64,000 nucleotides of DNA from Verrucomicrobia bacterium S94 (GTDB lineage Bacteria; Verrucomicrobiota; Kiritimatiellia; Kiritimatiellales; Pontiellaceae): NCBI GenBank assembly GCA_004299845.1, contig CP036201.1:1550001-1614000 (forward strand), in the 5' to 3' direction. A program made the translations under genes and the position numbers. Of this stretch, positions 18,310 through 26,173 are shown piece after piece. Numbering within the stretch: the stretch's first letter is position 1; every line of letters begins with the position of its first letter. The notes beneath the pieces are model-generated. The model saw nothing but the letters and a program-made list of their open reading frames with translations. It ran no database searches and had not been told where the DNA came from.

Positions 18310-18712
18310 GTTCCTCTCCGTTTAGTAAATGATTGATCCAGTCCGGAATACGGATGGGCCTTCCTTCGGGGTCGGTCAGCGCATGAACGGTAAACCCTTC
18401 CGCTACCGGTTTACCGGTTTCAGCCAGCGTAATGACGGTATTAAACCTGATCCGCGCCCGCCCTGCCCGCTCACATGTGGTTTCCAGACTCAGCAGGTCG
18501 TCATAACCGGCCCGTCCTTTAAACTTCAGGTTCGCTTCTACAATCGGAGCCATCACCCCTTCGGCTTCCCATTCCGCATAGGCTTTTCCGGCGGCGCGGG
18601 TCAGCTCCGAACGGCCCACTTCCATCCACTCCAGCAGACGAGAATTATAGAATGTCCCCATGCGGTCCGATTCACTATAGCGCACTCTCAGTTGACAGGT
18701 ATGACTGAACAT
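18299..18712 (-). CDS. YbgC/4-hydroxybenzoyl-CoA-type thioesterase
   Basis: 137 residues. The hotdog signature VRYSESDRMGTFYNSRLLEWMEVGRSEL includes the catalytic Asp (in SESDRMG) of the 4HBT/YbgC group. Start at 18712 chosen for the AGGGG box upstream, not the longer frame at 18769, whose extra codons overlap the predicted promoter. First gene of the minus-strand ior arm, overlapping iorA, so hydrolysis of an aryl-CoA thioester made by IorAB or PaaK is likely (inference). Confidence 0.85.
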   Translation of the reverse strand: MFSHTCQLRVRYSESDRMGTFYNSRLLEWMEVGRSELTRAAGKAYAEWEAEGVMAPIVEANLKFKGRAGYDDLLSLETTCERAGRARIRFNTVITLAETGKPVAEGFTVHALTDPEGRPIRIPDWINHLLNGEEHEQ

Positions 18713-18740
18713 AAAAACCCCTGAATAAAAATAAACGTAT

Positions 18741-18769
18741 TTTTTACCCGTATATTCAGCAAATTTCAA
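18741..18769 (-). promoter_or_regulatory. Predicted promoter of the minus-strand ior arm
   Basis: On the minus strand TTGAAA (18764-18769), 17-base spacer, TAAAAA (18741-18746), about 30 bases before the thioesterase start. Confidence 0.4.
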
Positions 18770-18881
18770 TGAAAAGGACCGGGGTTCTTCCTGTGCAATA
18801 CTGCATATTTGATGATCCGCTTATAAGCCTTACGTTTTTCCGCCCTTCCCTTAAACATCCCATCTTATTCATTTTAAATAT

Positions 18882-18897
18882 GTTATAACGTTATAAC
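18882..18897. promoter_or_regulatory. Perfect palindrome GTTATAACGTTATAAC between the divergent arms
   Basis: Sixteen bases, identical on both strands, also a direct repeat of GTTATAAC. It lies in the 354-base gap between the two divergent operons, roughly midway. A likely operator for a dimeric regulator. Confidence 0.5.
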
Positions 18898-19002
18898 CAG
18901 CAGCGCATATCCCATCCGCTTTTATTCCGGAAGAACCGATCGAGAGACGGTTGTATCGCGCATTTAAATACGTATAAATTTCAAGTATTTCAATGAGTCG
19001 CC

Positions 19003-19031
19003 TTGATTTAAATACTGATATTCAGTATACC
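19003..19031 (+). promoter_or_regulatory. Predicted paaK promoter with overlapping operator
   Basis: TTGATT, a 17-base spacer, then TATACC. The palindrome ATACTGA-TAT-TCAGTAT (19012-19028) covers the spacer and the first half of the -10 box, a position expected for repression. Confidence 0.5.
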
Positions 19032-19066
19032 TTTTAAATTCATATAATCTTACTGAAAGGCATGCC

Positions 19067-20392
19067 ATGCACACACAATGGAATGATCGGGAGAGTCTGA
19101 TCCATCCTGCGTCCGCGCCGGATTATCTGCGCGAAGAACAACTCCGGAAACTGCAGCTTCAACGACTTAGAGCCATTACCAGACACGCCTATGACCATCA
19201 GGCGCTCTTCCGGGAACGCATGGAGGCCGCCGGAGTAACCCCCGACGATGTCCAGACCCTGGAGGATATCCGCAAACTGCCGTTCACAGAGAAATCAGAT
19301 CTTCGGGACACCTACCCTTACGGACTCTTCGCCGTTCCGATGAACGAAGTGGTCCGTTTACATGCTTCCTCCGGAACCACGGGAAAACCCATTGTTGTGG
19401 CCTATACCAACGAAGATATCGAGGTCTGGAAAGAGGTTATGGTTCGGGCCTTTGCCTGTGCGGGATTGCATAGCGGAGACATCGTCCAGAATGCCTACGG
19501 CTACGGACTCTTTACCGGCGGACTCGGCGCACACTACGGTGCTGAAGCCTTAAATGCCACGGTTATTCCCATCTCCGGCGGAAATTCCGAACGGCAGATC
19601 ATGGTGATGCGCGATTTCGGCACAACGGCCATCTGTTCCACACCGAGCTATTTTCTGCATCTGATTGAGTATGCCGAAAAGATGAGCATTCAGTGGGCCG
19701 ATCTCCCGCTGCGGGCAGGGATCTTCGGTGCCGAGCCGTGGACCGATGAGATGCGCGAATACATTGAAGGGAAAACCGGAATTAAAGCCTACGATATTTA
19801 CGGACTCTCCGAAATTATAGGCCCCGGCGTCGGTATGGCCTGCTCCGAACAGAACGGCCTGCATGTTTTTGAAGATCATTTCATGATCGAAATTGTTGAT
19901 CCCGTCACCGATGAACCCATGCCCGACGGAGAAGAAGGCGAACTGATCATTACAACACTAAGCAAAAAGGCGATGCCGGTGATGCGCTACCGCACCCACG
20001 ACATCACCAGCATCATCACGGAAAAATGCGGATGCGGACGCACCATCCGCCGGATCAACCGCATTGCCCGCCGTTCCGATGACATGTTCATTATCCGCGG
20101 CGTAAACGTTTTCCCGTCACAGGTCGAAGCCGCGCTGCTGAAGGTGGAGGAAACGCTGCCGCATTATCAGATTCTGCTTTCGCGCTCCGGCGGCATGGAC
20201 CAGATGGAGGTGCAGGTGGAAGTCACGGCGGAAACCTTCACCGATACCGTCCGCGGGGTGGAGGCCGTGCACAAACAACTGTCCGATGCCATCGCTCACA
20301 TCCTCGGCATTCGCGTAAAGCTCACGCTGGTTGAACCCAACATGATCGAACGATCCATGGGAAAAGCAAAACGAGTCATCGACAATCGGTAA
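19067..20392 (+). CDS. paaK: Phenylacetate-CoA ligase (AMP-forming), first copy
   Basis: 441 residues. Adenylate-forming motifs: LHASSGTTGKP (P-loop, about 98-108), YGYGLFTGGLGAHYGAE, YDIYGLSEIIGPGV (acyl-adenylate site), RRSDDMFIIRGVNVFPSQVE, and the C-terminal lysine in GKAKRVIDNR. Converts arylacetates such as phenylacetate or indoleacetate to CoA thioesters. GAAAGG precedes the start. Head of the plus-strand arm. In gut and anaerobic bacteria paaK next to iorAB recycles aryl acids. Confidence 0.95.
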   Translation: MHTQWNDRESLIHPASAPDYLREEQLRKLQLQRLRAITRHAYDHQALFRERMEAAGVTPDDVQTLEDIRKLPFTEKSDLRDTYPYGLFAVPMNEVVRLHASSGTTGKPIVVAYTNEDIEVWKEVMVRAFACAGLHSGDIVQNAYGYGLFTGGLGAHYGAEALNATVIPISGGNSERQIMVMRDFGTTAICSTPSYFLHLIEYAEKMSIQWADLPLRAGIFGAEPWTDEMREYIEGKTGIKAYDIYGLSEIIGPGVGMACSEQNGLHVFEDHFMIEIVDPVTDEPMPDGEEGELIITTLSKKAMPVMRYRTHDITSIITEKCGCGRTIRRINRIARRSDDMFIIRGVNVFPSQVEAALLKVEETLPHYQILLSRSGGMDQMEVQVEVTAETFTDTVRGVEAVHKQLSDAIAHILGIRVKLTLVEPNMIERSMGKAKRVIDNR

Positions 20393-20404
20393 ACCGCTGG
20401 CCGA

Positions 20405-20432
20405 AAATTCTAAACCCTAAACAAATTCAAAC
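20405..20432. repeat. AT-rich repeat before the four-helix gene
   Basis: AAATTCTAAACCCTAAAC followed by AAATTCAAAC; related to the words at 15968-16010 and, in inverse orientation, to 20822-20855, so the inserted gene is bracketed by inverted relatives. Confidence 0.5.
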
Positions 20433-20445
20433 AGGAAAAAGACCG

Positions 20446-20790
20446 ATGGACAAAAAGTTCGATCTCGAAGAACGGACCGATGATTTCGCCAAAACGGTGA
20501 GCGCTTTTGTTCGTGCGGCATATAAAGACATTCCCAATATTGAAGATTCGAAACAAGTCATTTGCTCTTCCGGATCGGTTGCCGCAAACGATATCGAAGC
20601 CGATGAAGCCTTGAGCAAAAAGGATCTCCTGATGCGAACCGGAATCTTTCGAAAAGAAGCCAGGAAATCCAAACTGTGGCTGAAACGAAGCAAAGCGGAA
20701 CCTTTAGAAAAGGAACGACTCCACCCTGAACAAGAAGTGTATGAATTAACCTGCATCTTCGGGGCAATCCTTACGGAATCGAGTGGTTAG
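20446..20790 (+). CDS. Four-helix bundle protein (S23/intervening-sequence-type)
   Basis: 114 residues. The pattern LEERTDDFAKTVSAFVRAA, QVICSSGSVAANDIEADEALSKKDLLMRTGIFRKEARKSKLWLK follows the four-helix family consensus (S-x-S-V-A-A-N-x-x-E-A, then K-E-A-x-E-x-x-x-W-L). These proteins were first found in 23S rRNA intervening sequences and are widely scattered as single genes in PVC and Bacteroidetes genomes; their role is not established. It sits between two catabolic genes and is flanked by AT-rich repeats, which suggests a recent arrival. GAAAAAG-type weak ribosome site. Confidence 0.82.
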   Translation: MDKKFDLEERTDDFAKTVSAFVRAAYKDIPNIEDSKQVICSSGSVAANDIEADEALSKKDLLMRTGIFRKEARKSKLWLKRSKAEPLEKERLHPEQEVYELTCIFGAILTESSG

Positions 20791-20821
20791 TTTTAGGTTT
20801 CGGCATTGTGTTTTTTGATTC

Positions 20822-20855
20822 GTTTAGGATTTAGAGATTAGAATTCAGAGTTTAA
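20822..20855. repeat. AT-rich repeat after the four-helix gene
   Basis: GTTTAGGATTTAGAGATTAG followed by AATTCAGAGTTTAA; partial inverse match of 20405-20432. Confidence 0.5.
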
Positions 20856-20880
20856 TAAATATCAACAGAAGGGTCTCATT

Positions 20881-21321
20881 ATGAAACTGAAACAGTTATC
20901 GGTATTCCTGGAAAACAAACCCGGCCGGTTGCGTGAACTCTGTGCTTTGCTTGCGGATAATGGCATTAATATCATTACGATCTCACTGGCCGACACGGAG
21001 CAGTTCGGCATTCTCCGTCTGATCGTCAGTGACTGCGAGGCGGCAAAATACCTCCTGGAGAAAAAAGGATTCGTCGCCAAAATCACCGAAGTCATTGCGG
21101 TGGAGGTGAGTGATAATCCCGGAGGATTACGGGATGTGCTTCAGGTGGAGGAAGCGGCGGAAATCAGTGTGGAGTATATGTATGCCTTCACAATCAAGAG
21201 CGGCGAGAATGCCGTACTTCTGTTCCGGTTCGACGATATGGATAAAGCCGTCACGGCGTTGCAGAGTGCAGGCTTTAAAGTGTTGGACCGCGTTGCCCTT
21301 CTTCCTGAACCGGGAAATTAA
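20881..21321 (+). CDS. Tandem ACT-domain protein
   Basis: 146 residues made of two ACT domains: residues 1-70 (MKLKQLSVFLENKPGRLRELCALLADNGINI, a textbook ACT opening) and 72-140 (VIAVEVSDNPGGLRDVLQVEEAAEISVEYMYAF). ACT pairs bind small amino acids and act as allosteric sensors. Stand-alone copies next to paaK and iorAB are common, so sensing of aromatic or branched amino acids is plausible. Its TAA is directly followed by the ATG of the second paaK, with no gap. Confidence 0.9.
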   Translation: MKLKQLSVFLENKPGRLRELCALLADNGINIITISLADTEQFGILRLIVSDCEAAKYLLEKKGFVAKITEVIAVEVSDNPGGLRDVLQVEEAAEISVEYMYAFTIKSGENAVLLFRFDDMDKAVTALQSAGFKVLDRVALLPEPGN

Positions 21322-22638
21322 ATGAGCGCCTTTGTGGTTGAAAACCGAATCCGGGATAAGGCGGAATCACTGCCCCGATCCGACCTTCAATCGTTGCAGT
21401 GTTCCAGGCTTCGGAAAACGGTCGAACAGGTTCAGCGGATTCCCTTTTATAAACGGAAGTTTGCAGAAGCCGGCATCGCGCCGGAAAAAATCCGGACGCT
21501 GGATGATCTGCAACGCCTCCCTTTCACCACCAAGGCGGATCTGCGGGAGGAATATCCACTGGGCATGCTGGCGGTCGATCGGAAAGAGGTCGTCCGGTAT
21601 CACGGTTCATCCGGCACCACCGGCCGGCCGACCATGGTGGCCTATACCCAAAAGGATTTAAAAACGTGGTCCGGTTTATGTGCCCGTTTTCTGACCGCCG
21701 GCGGACTGCTACCTGAGCACTGCGTCCAGATCGCATTCGGCTACGGCCTTTTTACCGGAGGATTCGGTCTGCACTACGGCGTGGAGCAGGTAGGTGCTTC
21801 GGTCATTCCTGCCGCGGCCGGAAATACCTCAAAACAACTGATGCTGATGAAGGATATGCAGGTTGATGCGCTGGTCTGCACCCCCAGTTATGCCCTGACG
21901 ATTTCTGAATTCATCCTCCGGAACAGGATTTCGAGAGAGACCCTGAACCTGAAATACGCCCATTTCGGCGGCGAACCGTGGACGGAGGATATGCGCACGC
22001 GGATCGAAGATGAATTGGGCATTCTCTGCTTTAACAACTACGGTCTCAGCGAAGTCATCGGGCCCGGAGTCAGCGGCGAATGTGCCGTACGTGACGGCAT
22101 GCATATTTCAGAAGATGCGTTTATCGTTGAATGCATCAATCCGAATACCCTCGAACCCGTCGATCCCGGTGAGGAAGGCGAGCTGGTCTTTACCTCTCTA
22201 TGCAAAGAAGCCATGCCGATTATCCGCTACCGCACGCGCGACATTGCGTCGCTGAACCCGGAACCCTGCGCCTGCGGACGTACAACAATACGCATGAGTC
22301 GTATCAAAGGCCGCAGCGACGATATGCTCATCATCAAAGGCGTGAACGTCTATCCATCACAAATTGAGCAGGCCCTGCTGCGCGTCGAAGGAACAGCACC
22401 GCATTATCAGATTGAGGTGGACCGCCCGGATCGCAGAGACATCGTTTCCGTAAAAGTGGAGATGACCGAAAAAACATTCAGTTCCAGCATGAAAGAGATG
22501 CAGGAACTGAAAGAGCGGATTGGAAGCGCTATTCAGACCATCACAGGACTCCGGATGAATATTGAACTGGCCTCCCCCAATTCTCTCGAACGCTTTACCG
22601 GAAAAGCACGGCATGTCATCGACCGAAGGCCGAAATAA
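21322..22638 (+). CDS. paaK: Phenylacetate-CoA ligase (AMP-forming), second copy
   Basis: 438 residues. YHGSSGTTGRPTMVAYT, FGYGLFTGGFGLHYGVE, NNYGLSEVIGPGV, GRSDDMLIIKGVNVYPSQIE and C-terminal FTGKARHVIDRR show all adenylation motifs. Clearly related to the first copy yet divergent along its length, so an old duplication with probably different acid specificity. Starts immediately after the ACT stop codon, giving translational coupling. Confidence 0.95.
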   Translation: MSAFVVENRIRDKAESLPRSDLQSLQCSRLRKTVEQVQRIPFYKRKFAEAGIAPEKIRTLDDLQRLPFTTKADLREEYPLGMLAVDRKEVVRYHGSSGTTGRPTMVAYTQKDLKTWSGLCARFLTAGGLLPEHCVQIAFGYGLFTGGFGLHYGVEQVGASVIPAAAGNTSKQLMLMKDMQVDALVCTPSYALTISEFILRNRISRETLNLKYAHFGGEPWTEDMRTRIEDELGILCFNNYGLSEVIGPGVSGECAVRDGMHISEDAFIVECINPNTLEPVDPGEEGELVFTSLCKEAMPIIRYRTRDIASLNPEPCACGRTTIRMSRIKGRSDDMLIIKGVNVYPSQIEQALLRVEGTAPHYQIEVDRPDRRDIVSVKVEMTEKTFSSSMKEMQELKERIGSAIQTITGLRMNIELASPNSLERFTGKARHVIDRRPK

Positions 22639-22639
22639 T

Positions 22640-22680
22640 GTTTTTCAGACGGCCCGGACTGCAAAAGCCGCCTGAAAAAC
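22640..22680. terminator. Bidirectional terminator between paaK and nifS
   Basis: GTTTTTCAG-ACGGC / GCCGC-CTGAAAAAC forms a long stem whose outer pairs supply T-runs in both directions, between convergent genes. Confidence 0.8.
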
Positions 22681-22697
22681 AGCATTGTGGATTGCGC

Positions 22698-23864
22698 TCA
22701 GTCGTTGGCAAAAGGAGACAGCTCGCGTAAACGACTGATAATGACCGGCAGTTTTTCGAGCACAGTATCAATATCCTCTTCCGTATTATAGCGACTGAGA
22801 CTGAGCCGGATGGAACCGTGCAGACTGGAGCGCGGCACATCCATGGCGCGGAGTACATGCGACGGTTCCAACGATCCTGAAGCACAGGCAGAACCGGTTG
22901 AAGCGCAGATCCCCTGATCATCCATCATAAGCAGAATCGCCTCACCTTCTACATATTCGAAACTGATATTGGTTGTATTCGGCAGCCGGTTTTCTGTATC
23001 GCCATTCACCCGCGCTCCTTTACAGGTCGCCAGAATGCCCTTTTCCAGACGATCGCGCAGTTTACGTTCATGCGCCACATCCTGCTCCATACGTTCCCGG
23101 GCCAGCTCACAGGCTTTTCCTAACCCCACAATATACGGCACATTTTCCGTTCCGGCGCGCCGACCCCGCTCCTGATGTCCGCCCATAATCTGCGGGGTAA
23201 TTTTTGTTCCGCGGCGGACATACAGCGCTCCGATTCCTTTGGGAGCATGCAGCTTATGCCCGGATATTGAAAGCATATCCACCGGGATATCCTTTACGGA
23301 AACCGGAAGCTTACCGGCAATCTGCACGGCATCCGTATGAAAGATTCCGCCCCCCTCCTTGATGATTTCCGCAATTTCAGGAATGGGAAAAACCACACCG
23401 GTCTCATTATTCGCCCACATGATGGAGGCCATCGTCTTTTTCCCGGACTCCGACTTTTCGCGGATCTCATCCAGATCCAGCCGGCCTTTGTCATCGACAT
23501 CCAGCGTTGTAAGACGGAATCCTTTGTCTTCCAGATAATGACACGGCCCCAGCACTGCGGCATGCTCCACCCGGGTGGTCATAATATGCGGATGCCCGCC
23601 CATGGCATCAACAGCCCCTTTGATCGCAAGGTTGTCGGATTCAGACCCGCAACTGGTAAAAATAATTTCATTCGGATGCTCGGCGCCAATCAGAGCCGCC
23701 ACCTGTTCACGCGCTGTATCCAGCGCACGTTTCACTTTTCCTCCGAAATTATGCATCGAAGACGGATTACCCCAGTGTTCGGTAAAATAAGGGAGAATAG
23801 CCTCTGTGACTTCCGGCGCAATTTGTGTCGTAGCGTTGTTATCGATATAAACCGGCTGTTTCAT
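22698..23864 (-). CDS. nifS: Cysteine desulfurase, NifS/IscS type
   Basis: 388 residues from the ATG preceded by AGGA (a longer frame to 23885 adds seven residues). Motifs: YIDNNATTQIAPEV, SCGSESDNLAIKGA, the PLP lysine in SGHKLHAPKGIGALYV, and the sulfur-carrying Cys in ICASTGSACASGS. It moves sulfur from cysteine to the scaffold NifU. Upstream in the transcript are nadA and nifU. No nitrogenase genes are present, so this is general Fe-S assembly. Confidence 0.95.
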   Translation of the reverse strand: MKQPVYIDNNATTQIAPEVTEAILPYFTEHWGNPSSMHNFGGKVKRALDTAREQVAALIGAEHPNEIIFTSCGSESDNLAIKGAVDAMGGHPHIMTTRVEHAAVLGPCHYLEDKGFRLTTLDVDDKGRLDLDEIREKSESGKKTMASIMWANNETGVVFPIPEIAEIIKEGGGIFHTDAVQIAGKLPVSVKDIPVDMLSISGHKLHAPKGIGALYVRRGTKITPQIMGGHQERGRRAGTENVPYIVGLGKACELARERMEQDVAHERKLRDRLEKGILATCKGARVNGDTENRLPNTTNISFEYVEGEAILLMMDDQGICASTGSACASGSLEPSHVLRAMDVPRSSLHGSIRLSLSRYNTEEDIDTVLEKLPVIISRLRELSPFAND

Positions 23865-24028
23865 GTTTTTATTCCTATCGTTCAAAAAGATCGTAAAACG
23901 GATTCCAGATCACCTCCCGGCTCAACGGCTCCTCAAAATGGAAACCTTATATTCAGCCGGAAGACCTTTGCGTTCCTGCTCGTGCATCAGACCGTTTCTG
24001 CACGGCACTTCGAGCAGGCCGCTCTGAA

Positions 24029-24859
24029 CTATACCGCCTCCACGACAATGTCCTGAGAAACGGCATCGCGCAACTGGGTTTCCACTACATCTTTAAGGGT
24101 CACGGCGGATACCGGACAGCTGATGCAGGCCCCGACAAATTTGACGAGCACTTTATCCCCGTCCACATCATGCAATTCCAGATCGCCGTTATCGCGGCGC
24201 AGAATCGGACGCACCTGCCGATCAATCGTCTCTTCAATCAATCGGATTTTCTGAAGCTGCGTCAATTTCGGTTTCGGCTCTTCTTTCGCCTTTTCCTCAC
24301 CGATCACGCGGTTGATGATCGCCTCAATCTCCGGAATGCACTGACCGCAACCCCCGCCTGCTTTGCAGGCATCGGTCACATCCTCAGTCGTTGTAAGCTT
24401 CTGCTCGCGGGTGATCTTTTCAATCTCTTTATCGGTGGCTCCGAAACAATGGCAGACCACCTCGCCGTCGATATGCTTATCGAGTTTTTTCCCGGTACGG
24501 TAATTATAGATTGCCGCTTCAAGAGCCTCGCGCCCCATCACAGAGCAGTGCACCTTCTGTTTCGGCAAATCCCCGAGATAGGCAATGATGTCCGCGTTGG
24601 TAATCTCCTCGGCCTCTTCAACCGTCTTGCCGATCAGCATTTCGGTCAGCGCCGAAGAGGAAGCTATGGCTGAAGCACAGCCGAAGGTCTGGAATTTGGC
24701 TTCGCAGATGCGCTTTTCATCATCAAGTTTAAACGTAAGCCGCAACGCATCGCCGCAGGCCAGCGAGCCGGCCAATCCGTCCCCATCCGGATTTTCAACC
24801 GCCCCTACGTTTCGCGGATTTTTAAAGTGGTCGGTTACTGTATCTGTATATTCCCACAT
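24029..24859 (-). CDS. nifU: NifU Fe-S scaffold, full three-domain form
   Basis: 276 residues. Domain 1 (1-125) is IscU-like with Cys35, Cys61 and Cys105. Domain 2 (130-185) is the permanent [2Fe-2S] BFD-like domain with CHC (136, 138) and CGQC (171, 174). Domain 3 (205-276) is the Nfu domain with CISC (245, 248). Such a complete NifU is typical of nitrogen fixers and of anaerobes that use NIF for housekeeping clusters. The 164-base gap to nifS shows no gene or terminator. Confidence 0.96.
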   Translation of the reverse strand: MWEYTDTVTDHFKNPRNVGAVENPDGDGLAGSLACGDALRLTFKLDDEKRICEAKFQTFGCASAIASSSALTEMLIGKTVEEAEEITNADIIAYLGDLPKQKVHCSVMGREALEAAIYNYRTGKKLDKHIDGEVVCHCFGATDKEIEKITREQKLTTTEDVTDACKAGGGCGQCIPEIEAIINRVIGEEKAKEEPKPKLTQLQKIRLIEETIDRQVRPILRRDNGDLELHDVDGDKVLVKFVGACISCPVSAVTLKDVVETQLRDAVSQDIVVEAV

Positions 24860-24887
24860 TCTGGTTATTTACCCCTGGTCTTTCCGA

Positions 24888-25793
24888 TCAGCTCAATTCG
24901 AGCATTCGTTCGATCGAGAGACGGGCTTTATCAGCGGTTTCCCTGGGGACGGTAACGCGATGCTGCATGTCCTCAAGAGACCAGAGCACCTTCTCCAGAT
25001 CGATCTTTTTCATATTCGGACAAAGAGCACGGTCGCTGACGGAATAAAATTTCTTTTCCGGATTTTCATTACGAAGGCGGTACAGCAGCCCCATTTCTGT
25101 GGCCACAATAAATTCCGTTTCGTCCGACTCTTTGGCGTGAGTTATCATCTGCCCGGTCGATAGCAGGTAGTCTGCCAAGTCGCGAATCGGGAGCGGACAC
25201 TCCGGGTGCGCCATAACTTTTGCATTCGGATGATCCTCAAGCTCGCGCTTAACATCCACATCGCGGATCCGGGCATGTGTCGGGCAGTAGCCATCCCAGA
25301 TAATCATATCGCGTCCGAGCTCCTCCTGAATGTAATGCCCCAGATGCGTATCCGGCACAAAGATAATCTCTTTGTCGGCCGGAACAGAGTCCACAATTTT
25401 CATGGCATTGGATGACGTCACACAGAGATCACATTCCGCTTTTACCGCAGCCGAACTGTTTACATAGGCGATGACCACCGCATCCGGATGCTCGGCCTTT
25501 TTAGCCCGAAGTGCTTCGGCGGTAATCATATCAGCCATCGGGCATCCCGCAAACTGGTCCGGCAAAAGGATCTGCTTTTCCGGGCTCAGTATGGCGGCGG
25601 TCTCGGCCATAAAATGCACTCCGCAGAAGACAATAACCTCTTCATCCAGCTCGGCGGCCTTGCGGCTCAGCTCCAGCGAGTCACCGGTGAAATCGGCAAT
25701 AGCCTGCACCTCATCGGGCTGGTAGTTATGGGCAATGATGATCGCCCCGCGTTCATGCTTCAGTTTCTGAATTTTCTCTTCGATTGTCTGCAT
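24888..25793 (-). CDS. nadA: Quinolinate synthase
   Basis: 301 residues. IIAHNYQPDEVQAIADFTGDSLELSRKA opens the protein; the three cluster cysteines are in FCGVHFMAET, CDLCVTSSNA and MAHPECPLP. It condenses iminoaspartate with DHAP for NAD synthesis and needs an oxygen-sensitive [4Fe-4S] cluster. A longer frame to 25886 would add a false hydrophobic leader; GAGGAC precedes the chosen ATG. Directly upstream of nifU and nifS (28-base gap), so enzyme and cluster supply are co-transcribed. Confidence 0.95.
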   Translation of the reverse strand: MQTIEEKIQKLKHERGAIIIAHNYQPDEVQAIADFTGDSLELSRKAAELDEEVIVFCGVHFMAETAAILSPEKQILLPDQFAGCPMADMITAEALRAKKAEHPDAVVIAYVNSSAAVKAECDLCVTSSNAMKIVDSVPADKEIIFVPDTHLGHYIQEELGRDMIIWDGYCPTHARIRDVDVKRELEDHPNAKVMAHPECPLPIRDLADYLLSTGQMITHAKESDETEFIVATEMGLLYRLRNENPEKKFYSVSDRALCPNMKKIDLEKVLWSLEDMQHRVTVPRETADKARLSIERMLELS

Positions 25794-25966
25794 AGTTTGT
25801 CCTCGGCAAAGCGGCGTATATAAAACGAAGACCGCAGCAAAAACAAAACAAAAAGGATGACAGTTCCCGGTAATCCCCGACTGCAAAACCTACATTGTTG
25901 TATTAGTTTTGTTGATTCCGGAAATTTTTGACGTAAAAATTAAACGGAATGTACAAAGACCGGAGA

Positions 25967-26089
25967 TCAGTCTTTCAGCCGTTTCGGCTTACAGACCTTG
26001 CTTTTGTTTTTCACCACAGCACCACATTTCCGGCACTCAAAATGGTCTTTTTTCCGTTTATGGGTCGATTGGCCTTTTTTGCATCCCAT
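25967..26089 (-). CDS. 40-residue Cys- and Lys-rich mini-protein (possible zinc ribbon)
   Basis: Begins MGCKKGQSTHKRKKDHFECR and ends KCGAVVKNKSKVCKPKRLKD (40 residues, about a third Lys/Arg). Cys3, Cys19, Cys22 and Cys33 could bind one zinc; the CRKCG knuckle is typical of zinc ribbons. The basic charge suggests RNA or ribosome binding. A GGGA lies 8 to 11 bases before the ATG. No known family is recognised. It stands alone between nadA and pfkA on the same strand. The rest of 25794-25966 shows no gene. Confidence 0.6.
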   Translation of the reverse strand: MGCKKGQSTHKRKKDHFECRKCGAVVKNKSKVCKPKRLKD

Positions 26090-26111
26090 GGATCTGTCCC
26101 GGTTGAAATAT

Positions 26112-26135
26112 GCGGCGGTTCTAACGCCCCGCCGC
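26112..26135 (-). other. GC hairpin between pfkA and the mini-gene
   Basis: GCGGCGG with a ten-base loop and CCGCCGC, 22 bases before the 40-residue gene and just after pfkA. There is no T-run; it may be a weak terminator or mRNA end. Confidence 0.5.
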
Positions 26136-26173
26136 CACAGCCGTCCACCGAAATCAACAGAAAATAAGCCCGG

